Part shown: positions 58,620 to 64,000 of the stretch, one piece after another | Layout: every line of letters begins with the position of its first letter | Numbering within the stretch: the stretch's first letter is position 1 | NCBI RefSeq assembly: GCF_947496075.1 | Contig: NZ_CANMBJ010000002.1 | Coordinates: 62,001 to 126,000 of the forward strand | Length of the DNA: 64,000 nt | Source of the DNA: an uncultured Tateyamaria sp. | GTDB lineage: Bacteria; Pseudomonadota; Alphaproteobacteria; Rhodobacterales; Rhodobacteraceae | Direction of reading: 5' to 3' | The notes under the pieces: generated by a model | Told to the model about the DNA's origin: nothing | Database searches by the model: none | The model's input: only the letters and a program-made list of their open reading frames with translations | Made by a program: the position numbers and the translations under genes

Positions 58620-59702
58620 TTATGGCACGACAACGATGTTCCCGGTGTGCTGTTTGGCGATGAATGCCGTTTGTGCGGCATGCAGCTCGGACAAGGGGTA
58701 GGTGGCTGCCAGAGCGGGTTGGATTTCACCCCGCTCAATGTACCGGACAAGGTTTGGCATAACCTCAAGGTCAATGACGGTCGAACCTGTGAAGGTCAGA
58801 TCCCGCAGGTAGAATGTGCGCAGATCCATCTCGACAATGGGGCCAGCAATGGCACCGGAACATGTATAGCGGCCTCCGCGCTCCAGCACGTCGACCATCG
58901 TGGGCCAGTAATCACCACCAACAACATCCGCCAGCACGGTGACAGCTTCGCCGCTCAAAGCGGTCTTCAGGTTCATTGGCGCGCGGGGCAGCACGACATC
59001 GGCACCCAAAGCTTGAACATCGGCATGCTTGACCTCTGACGCCAGGGCAATGACACGTGCCCCACGTCGCTTGGCAAGCTGCACCAAAGCGCCGCCGACA
59101 CCGCCCGACGCTCCGGGGATCAACACCGTGTCCTGATCTGTCACACGGGCACGGGTCAGCATGCCTTCTGCGGTAGAATAGGAACAGGAAAACGTCGCCA
59201 ATTCGGCATCCGACAGATCGGATTTGACCGCCACAGCATTGCGGGAGGGTATGGTTGTGTATTCGGCAAAACCGCCATCGCGTTCCGATCCGAAGTAGCC
59301 CGTCTTGTTCTTGTTGTTCAGGTCCGTCGGGTCACGCAGCCAGTTGTCTGTGATCACCCGTTCGCCAATGCGCGCCGGATCAATGCCATCGCCGACGGCA
59401 ACGATGGTGCCGCACACATCCGCGCCCTGAACGCGGGGAAAACTGATAGGTGCACCGCCCCAGCTTGGGTCCTCTTCGCCGACCTCTTCAAACGCGCCGC
59501 CTGTCGTCGCCTCGGTCACGGTTTTGGAGTACCAGCCGGAGCGGGTGTTCACGTCGGTGTTGTTCAACCCGCAGGCACCAACTTTGACCAGAACCTCGCC
59601 TTCAGCAGGGTCCGGGCGCGGCCATTCGGCGTGCCAGACCATTTGATCCAGATCGCCGTGACCGATCGTGACCATTGCGTTCATTGTTTTGGGAAGCGTC
59701 AT
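58620..59702 (-). CDS. MDR-superfamily oxidoreductase (quinone oxidoreductase/zinc-type alcohol dehydrogenase-like)
   Basis: 360 residues. N-terminal GroES-like domain with VLVKVGACGLNNTDVNTRSGW, then the HGADV-like GADVCGTIVAVGDG, and the Rossmann motif GASGGVGGALVQLAKRRG near residue 200. There is a Cys in GACGLN where zinc enzymes have their catalytic Cys. The NAD(P)H-dependent reaction is unknown. It lies between the urea and glycerol importers, convergent with urtE and divergent from glpV. Confidence 0.87.
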   Translation of the reverse strand: MTLPKTMNAMVTIGHGDLDQMVWHAEWPRPDPAEGEVLVKVGACGLNNTDVNTRSGWYSKTVTEATTGGAFEEVGEEDPSWGGAPISFPRVQGADVCGTIVAVGDGIDPARIGERVITDNWLRDPTDLNNKNKTGYFGSERDGGFAEYTTIPSRNAVAVKSDLSDAELATFSCSYSTAEGMLTRARVTDQDTVLIPGASGGVGGALVQLAKRRGARVIALASEVKHADVQALGADVVLPRAPMNLKTALSGEAVTVLADVVGGDYWPTMVDVLERGGRYTCSGAIAGPIVEMDLRTFYLRDLTFTGSTVIDLEVMPNLVRYIERGEIQPALAATYPLSELHAAQTAFIAKQHTGNIVVVP

Positions 59703-60162
59703 CTAAAGGGCTCCGGTGTTCTGTTCGTCAGTGGCTCGAACGCAGGGGGATCAGATGAAAACCACACCGCGCGTAATGGCCATGGACCACGGTCAGCAAG
59801 GGCGCGTCCAGTGCAAAACAATATCGCTGGGAGGAAGCAGTGCCTTGTTGGATATGCGGTGTATACAGGTTCGACTGACCGGGCGTATCGTTCACCAGAC
59901 TGCCTGGGGCGGTCTTGGAATTGAAAACAGATGTCGCCTTTTTCTGCCGCAGTCGTGGTTGATCCTCGTCACGCTTGAATGATTCAGGTCGTCAAAGAAT
60001 GTGGCCCATAGAAGTGTTTCAAAGGGCTTTGATGACTTTAAGATATTGATTATAAATGTTTTATTTCTACTAACTTTTTAGTTTGACAGAAAATTTACTT
60101 TGCGCCTATCGTAAGCACAGTCGGCGAAATCCGGCTCACATAGAAATTTGGGAGGACACAAG
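59703..60162. promoter_or_regulatory. Promoter region of the glycerol importer operon
   Basis: The 460-bp divergent gap is AT-rich from 60025 to 60100. TTGACA (60083-60088) and CTATCG (60106-60111), 17 bp apart, form a good promoter about 52 bp before the glpV ATG. The run TTAAGATATTGATTATAA around 60033-60052 could bind a repressor such as a GlpR-type regulator. The half nearer the MDR gene holds only a short, probably non-coding, frame. Confidence 0.5.
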
Positions 60163-61896
60163 ATGCGCAAGTATCTTCTCTCCGCGACGGCTGTAGCTGC
60201 AGTCATTGCGGGGCATGGGACTGCTTTTGCCGATACGGCGGCAGCCCAGAAATGGATTGATCAGGAATTCCAGCCATCCACGCTCAGCAAGGATGAGCAG
60301 ATGTCGGAGATGGAGTGGTTTATCCAGGCGGCTGAACCCTTCTCGGGCATGGAAATTAACGTGCTGTCCGAGGGTATTCCGACCCACGGCTACGAGTCCG
60401 AGGTGCTGACCAAGGCGTTCGAGGAAATCACCGGCATCAAGGTGAACCATCAGATCCTTGGTGAAGGCGAGGTTGTGCAGGCTGTTCAAACGCAGATGCA
60501 GACCCAGCGGAACCTCTATGACGGTTATGTCAACGACTCCGACCTGATCGGGACGCACTCGCGTCTGCAATTGGCCTACAACCTGACTGAACAGATGGCG
60601 GGTGACTGGGCGGGCACAACCAGCCCGACGCTGGACCTGGAAGACTTCATGGGTATCCAGTTTACCACTGGTCCCGACGGTAACCTGTACCAGTTGCCGG
60701 ATCAGCAGTTCGCGAACCTCTACTGGTTCCGCAAGGACTGGTTCGATGACGAAGACAACAAGGCGGCGTTCCAAGCAAAGTACGGCTATGAGCTGGGCGT
60801 GCCGGTCAACTGGTCGGCCTACGAAGACATCGCCGAGTTCTTCTCGAACGACGTCAAGGAAATCGATGGCGTGGCGATCTACGGGCACATGGACTACGGC
60901 AAGCGTGCGCCCGACCTTGGTTGGCGCATGACCGATGCGTGGCTGTCCATGGCAGGCACCGGTTCGGTAGGTGAGCCAAACGGTGTGCCCATCGACGAAT
61001 GGGGCATCCGCATGGAAGCCGGTTCGTGCAACCCGGCGGGCGCAAGTGTGACCCGTGGTGGTGCGGCCAACGGTCCTGCGGCGGTTTACGCGATCCGTAA
61101 ATGGGATGAATGGCTGCGCAACTACGCACCACCCGGCGCGGCTTCCTATGACTTCTACCAGTCGCTGCCCGCATTGGCACAAGGCAACGTGGCGCAGCAG
61201 ATCTTCTGGTACACCGCCTTTACCGCCGACATGGTCAAGCCGAAGTCCGAAGGCAACAACACCGTGGATGACGAGGGCAACCCGCTGTGGCGGATGGCGC
61301 CCAGCCCGCATGGCCCATACTGGACCGAAGGGCAGAAGGTTGGCTATCAGGATGTGGGGTCGTGGACCTTCCTCAAATCCACGCCTTCCGAGCGCGCACA
61401 GGCGGCTTGGCTCTATGCCCAGTTCGTGACGTCCAAGACGGTCGACGTGAAGAAGTCCCATGTGGGTCTGACCTTCATCCGCGACAGCTCGGTCAACCAC
61501 GAGTCGTTCACGGAACGTGCGCCCAAGCTGGGTGGTCTGGTGGAATTCTACCGCTCGCCTGACCGCGTTGCATGGTCGCCGACCGGCATCAACGTGCCTG
61601 ACTACCCGAAGCTGGCCCAGATCTGGTGGCAGCAGATTGGTGACGTGAACTCGGGTGCCTTCACACCGCAGCAGGCGATGGATCGTCTGGCCGAGGAAAT
61701 GGACATCACCATGGCCCGGATGCAGCAGGCGGACGAAGCGGCTGGTGTCTATGGCGGCTGTGGCCCACGTCTGAACGAAGAGCAGGACGCCGAATACTGG
61801 TTCGCCAACGGCGGCGCCAAGCCGAAGCTAGAGAACGAGAAGCCGCAAGGCGAGACCGTGAACTACGACGACCTGGTTGCCCGCTGGCAGCAGTAA
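60163..61896 (+). CDS. glpV: Glycerol ABC transporter substrate-binding protein (GlpV type)
   Basis: 577 residues, the long binding protein typical of the rhizobial GlpV class. The signal peptide is KYLLSATAVAAVIAGHGTAFA. The mature part has NVLSEGIPTHGYESEVLTKA and VKEIDGVAIYGHMDYGKRAP. Near the end is GVYGGCGPRLNEEQDAEYWF. Size, motifs and the downstream GlpS/GlpT-like ATPases support glycerol uptake. ATG 60163 follows GGGAGG at 8 bp. A perfect hairpin follows the gene. Confidence 0.88.
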   Translation: MRKYLLSATAVAAVIAGHGTAFADTAAAQKWIDQEFQPSTLSKDEQMSEMEWFIQAAEPFSGMEINVLSEGIPTHGYESEVLTKAFEEITGIKVNHQILGEGEVVQAVQTQMQTQRNLYDGYVNDSDLIGTHSRLQLAYNLTEQMAGDWAGTTSPTLDLEDFMGIQFTTGPDGNLYQLPDQQFANLYWFRKDWFDDEDNKAAFQAKYGYELGVPVNWSAYEDIAEFFSNDVKEIDGVAIYGHMDYGKRAPDLGWRMTDAWLSMAGTGSVGEPNGVPIDEWGIRMEAGSCNPAGASVTRGGAANGPAAVYAIRKWDEWLRNYAPPGAASYDFYQSLPALAQGNVAQQIFWYTAFTADMVKPKSEGNNTVDDEGNPLWRMAPSPHGPYWTEGQKVGYQDVGSWTFLKSTPSERAQAAWLYAQFVTSKTVDVKKSHVGLTFIRDSSVNHESFTERAPKLGGLVEFYRSPDRVAWSPTGINVPDYPKLAQIWWQQIGDVNSGAFTPQQAMDRLAEEMDITMARMQQADEAAGVYGGCGPRLNEEQDAEYWFANGGAKPKLENEKPQGETVNYDDLVARWQQ

Positions 61897-61942
61897 ACTC
61901 CCCGTCGGTCCCCTTTCCCAACATGGGGGGCTGACACCCGGT

Positions 61943-61964
61943 CGAAGCACGCGCGCGTGCTTCG
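61943..61964 (+). repeat. Perfect palindromic stem-loop after glpV
   Basis: A 22-bp perfect palindrome with half-site CGAAGCACGCG, 46 bp after the glpV stop and 25 bp before glpS. It is GC-rich, lacks a T-run, and matches the position of the hairpins after urtA and bmp. Likely a transcript stabiliser or partial terminator. Confidence 0.7.
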
Positions 61965-61989
61965 GCCTCATTCTTTGCGGGTAGGAACA

Positions 61990-63054
61990 ATGACACTCGA
62001 GCTGAAAGACGCCACCAAGCGCGTGCGCGGCATCACCCATATCAAGCCCACATCGCTGGTGATGGAGCCTGGACATTTTAATGTCCTGCTGGGGCAGACC
62101 GCATCGGGCAAAACATCTTTGATCAAGCTGATGGCTGGCCTCGATCCACTGGCCGATGGCGAGGTCTGGATGGACGGACAGAACGTGTCGCGACTGTCGA
62201 CGCAGAAACGCAACATCAGCCTCGTGCACCAGTTTTTCGTGAACTATCCGCATATGACGGTTTTCGATAACATCGCCTCCCCGCTGCGGGTTGCAGGCAT
62301 GGCGAAGTCCGAAATTCAGGGGCGGGTCGAAGAAGCAGCTGACATCCTGCAATTGCGTCCGATGCTGCACCGTCGCCCGCAGGAATTGTCAGGTGGCCAG
62401 CAGCAACGGTGCGCGCTGGCCCGCGCAATCGCTAAGGAAAGTCGGGCGGTGTTCCTCGATGAACCCCTCGCCAATCTCGACTACAAGCTGCGCGAAGAAC
62501 TGCGGGAGCAACTGCCGGAGTTGTTCGCCGGTCGCGGTGCGGTTGTGGTATATGCCACGTCCGAGCCAGAAGAGGCGCTGTTGCTGGGGGGCAAGACGGC
62601 GCTGATGGACGATGGTGTCGTCACCCAGTTTGGCACGACGGCTCAGATCTATCGCAAGCCGGACAATCTGACGGCGGCACGGGTCTTTTCCGATCCGCCC
62701 ATCAATGCCGCGCGGATCACCAAGTCGGGTGAGACCGCTCAGATGGAGACAGGGGCAAGCTGGGCGCTTTCTGGGCCAGCGGCGGAAATCGCCGACGGGG
62801 TCTATACGCTGGCCATCCGGCCCCACCACGTGACGCCTGTCCCCACGGGGACAGATTATGTTAAGTTGGATGGCACTGTTCTGGTGACCGAATTGTCCGG
62901 GTCAGAGTCCAGCGCGCACTTTCAGATCGGCGATGACGGATGGGTTTCTTTGGCTCATGGCGTGCACCCCTACGAAGTGGGGGAGCGGCATGAGTTCTAC
63001 ATGGATGCATCTCAGGCCTTCTACTTTGCAGAAGATGGGAGGCTCGTGGCGTGA
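61990..63054 (+). CDS. glpS: Glycerol ABC transporter ATP-binding protein 1 (GlpS type)
   Basis: 354 residues. Walker A is LGQTASGKTS, the Q-loop is LVHQFFVNYPHMTVFDNIAS, the signature is LSGGQQQRCALARAI and Walker B is AVFLDEPLANLDYKL. The C-terminal TOBE-like domain (about 230-354) has IRPHHVTPVPTGTDY. It resembles the UgpC/MalK class but lacks His in the usual switch position (YATSEPEEALLL). With the following GlpT-like gene it probably forms a heterodimer. Confidence 0.88.
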   Translation: MTLELKDATKRVRGITHIKPTSLVMEPGHFNVLLGQTASGKTSLIKLMAGLDPLADGEVWMDGQNVSRLSTQKRNISLVHQFFVNYPHMTVFDNIASPLRVAGMAKSEIQGRVEEAADILQLRPMLHRRPQELSGGQQQRCALARAIAKESRAVFLDEPLANLDYKLREELREQLPELFAGRGAVVVYATSEPEEALLLGGKTALMDDGVVTQFGTTAQIYRKPDNLTAARVFSDPPINAARITKSGETAQMETGASWALSGPAAEIADGVYTLAIRPHHVTPVPTGTDYVKLDGTVLVTELSGSESSAHFQIGDDGWVSLAHGVHPYEVGERHEFYMDASQAFYFAEDGRLVA

Positions 63055-63077
63055 CGCGCATCCAATTCAAAATGCTT

Positions 63078-63120
63078 CGCCTTTCGCTGCCTCTCGCTGT
63101 TCGCTCGAACGCGAAAGGCG
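63078..63120. repeat. Inverted repeat between glpS and glpT
   Basis: CGCCTTTCGC (63078-63087) and its exact complement GCGAAAGGCG (63111-63120) enclose a 23-nt loop containing further CGCT units. It lies in the 100-bp glpS-glpT gap and could fold in mRNA. A role in expression balance is inference. Confidence 0.5.
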
Positions 63121-63154
63121 ACACCTATTTGTGCCAAGAACTGGATGCTCTGTA

Positions 63155-64000
63155 ATGGCAAAGATTACGCTTTCGAACCTGCGCCATTCCTATCTGCCTT
63201 CCCCAAGCGGACCGGCGGACTATGCACTCAAGGAAATCGACCTCGATTGGCAGGACGGCGGTGCATATGCGTTGCTGGGACCATCGGGTTGCGGGAAGTC
63301 CACGCTGCTGAATATCATTTCGGGCCTGCTCACCCCGTCCGAGGGTCGCATCCTGTTCGATGATAGGGATGTGACGGACCTGCCGCCGGATCAACGCAAC
63401 ATCGCGCAGGTGTTCCAGTTCCCGGTGATCTACGACACGATGACGGTGCGGGACAACCTTGCCTTTCCTTTGCGCAATCGCGGGGTGGATGAAGGACGCA
63501 TTGCGGAGCGTGTGGCAGAGATCGCGCAGATGCTGGAGGTCGAGGAGATGCTCGACATCCGAGCGTCACACCTCAGCCCTGACAACAAGCAAAAGATTTC
63601 CATGGGGCGTGGCCTTGTGCGTGATGACGTGAACGTCGTCATGTTTGACGAACCGCTGACCGTCATTGACCCGCATCTGAAATGGAAGTTGCGGTCGAAG
63701 CTGAAAGAGCTGCACCAGCGGGTGCGCGCGACAATGATCTATGTGACCCATGACCAGACCGAGGCGCTGACCTTTGCCGATCAGGTGGTGGTCATGCAGG
63801 ACGGTGAGATCGTTCAGATTGGCACCCCGGTCGAGCTGTTCGAGCGGCCGCAGCATACGTTTGTGGGCCACTTCATCGGGTCACCCGGCATGAACGTTCT
63901 GCCTGCCGAAGAAAGTGATGGCGCGGTGCGGTTTCAGGGACGCCAAGTCGCGCTGGAAGGCGCAGTGACCGGGCAGGGGGGGATTACGCAAATTGGCGTG
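63155..64000 (+). CDS. glpT: Glycerol ABC transporter ATP-binding protein 2 (GlpT type), 3' cut by window
   Basis: The first 282 residues are present. Walker A is GPSGCGKST, the Q-loop reads VFQFPVIYDTMTVRDNLAF and Walker B is VVMFDEPLTVIDP, then YVTHDQTEALTFADQ. The ABC signature is not LSGGQ but LSPDNKQKISMGRGL, a change I recall as typical of the GlpT subfamily. That suggests an asymmetric ATPase pair with GlpS. ATG 63155 is chosen; the frame runs off the right edge. Permease genes (glpPQ) are expected next. Confidence 0.9.
   Translation, partial: MAKITLSNLRHSYLPSPSGPADYALKEIDLDWQDGGAYALLGPSGCGKSTLLNIISGLLTPSEGRILFDDRDVTDLPPDQRNIAQVFQFPVIYDTMTVRDNLAFPLRNRGVDEGRIAERVAEIAQMLEVEEMLDIRASHLSPDNKQKISMGRGLVRDDVNVVMFDEPLTVIDPHLKWKLRSKLKELHQRVRATMIYVTHDQTEALTFADQVVVMQDGEIVQIGTPVELFERPQHTFVGHFIGSPGMNVLPAEESDGAVRFQGRQVALEGAVTGQGGITQIGV

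Noticed and set aside
59716-59982. 88-residue plus-strand frame before glpV
   Set aside because: No Shine-Dalgarno, no recognisable domain, and poor codon character; treated as intergenic.
60136-61500. 454-residue minus-strand frame opposite glpV
   Set aside because: Shadow of glpV; no signal or domain and it would overlap the glpV promoter end.
62838-62853. TGTCCCC-AC-GGGGACA within glpS as a regulatory site
   Set aside because: It lies in coding sequence and encodes Pro/Thr/Gly in a plausible loop; kept only as part of the two-site observation.
1-64000. tRNA, rRNA, CRISPR array, insertion sequence or prophage
   Set aside because: None of the hallmarks (clover-leaf arms, regular repeats with spacers, transposase motifs, structural phage genes) was seen; cannot exclude small RNAs without folding tools.

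Overview
The window is a compact stretch of an alphaproteobacterial chromosome. The best match is a marine Rhodobacteraceae (roseobacter-group) genome. Reasons: both signature enzymes of the ethylmalonyl-CoA pathway (ecm, ccr), a LuxR/LuxI pair of the group's type, small lineage-typical families (DUF6455, TIGR02186, CBU_0592-like), a glycerol ABC transporter of the GlpV/GlpS/GlpT type, and mostly high-GC coding DNA packed into operons joined by ATGA or TGATG overlaps. No rRNA, tRNA, insertion sequence, prophage or CRISPR array was recognised.

Layout. 1-4.1 kb: the sdhB tail, a ZIP-like metal transporter, an Asp-box propeller protein, a DUF1989 protein and deoD. 4.2-5.7 kb: an H-NS-like gene with a strong terminator, then about 900 bp of frameshifted remnants that look like RebB/R-body genes. 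5.7-11.1 kb: ecm (reverse) and ccr (forward) around a membrane protein and an acyltransferase; the two enzymes take part in acetyl-CoA assimilation. 11.2-12.9 kb: a quorum-sensing block (small ORF, luxR, luxI) with two candidate operators. 12.9-16.1 kb: a helicase and a TIGR02186/TSUP exporter pair. 16.2-21.4 kb: a BMP-type nucleoside ABC importer with an embedded SnoaL-like gene. 21.6-32.9 kb: housekeeping genes (rimI, tsaB, a GFA-like gene, nfuA, an aminotransferase, rimO, an AsmA protein) and several small conserved genes.

33-46 kb is accessory metabolism: pobA; a DMGDH-like oxidoreductase, non-pyrrolysine MttB and TetR operon; a tripartite tricarboxylate-type importer coupled to a class III CoA-transferase with a divergent LysR; and an ArsR/SRPBCC/RibD-like operon with a palindrome inside its promoter and apparently no leader. 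46-52 kb: a six-gene Mrp-type Na+/H+ antiporter with fused A and B subunits. 52.5-58.6 kb: the complete urea importer urtABCDE. 58.6-64 kb: an MDR oxidoreductase and the start of the glycerol importer operon, cut by the window end.

The theme is uptake and assimilation of small organic compounds (nucleosides, urea, glycerol, a carboxylate, methylated amines, 4-hydroxybenzoate). A cross-cutting pattern is that three of the four substrate-binding-protein genes (bmp, urtA, glpV) are followed at once by a perfect GC-rich stem-loop before the rest of their operon.
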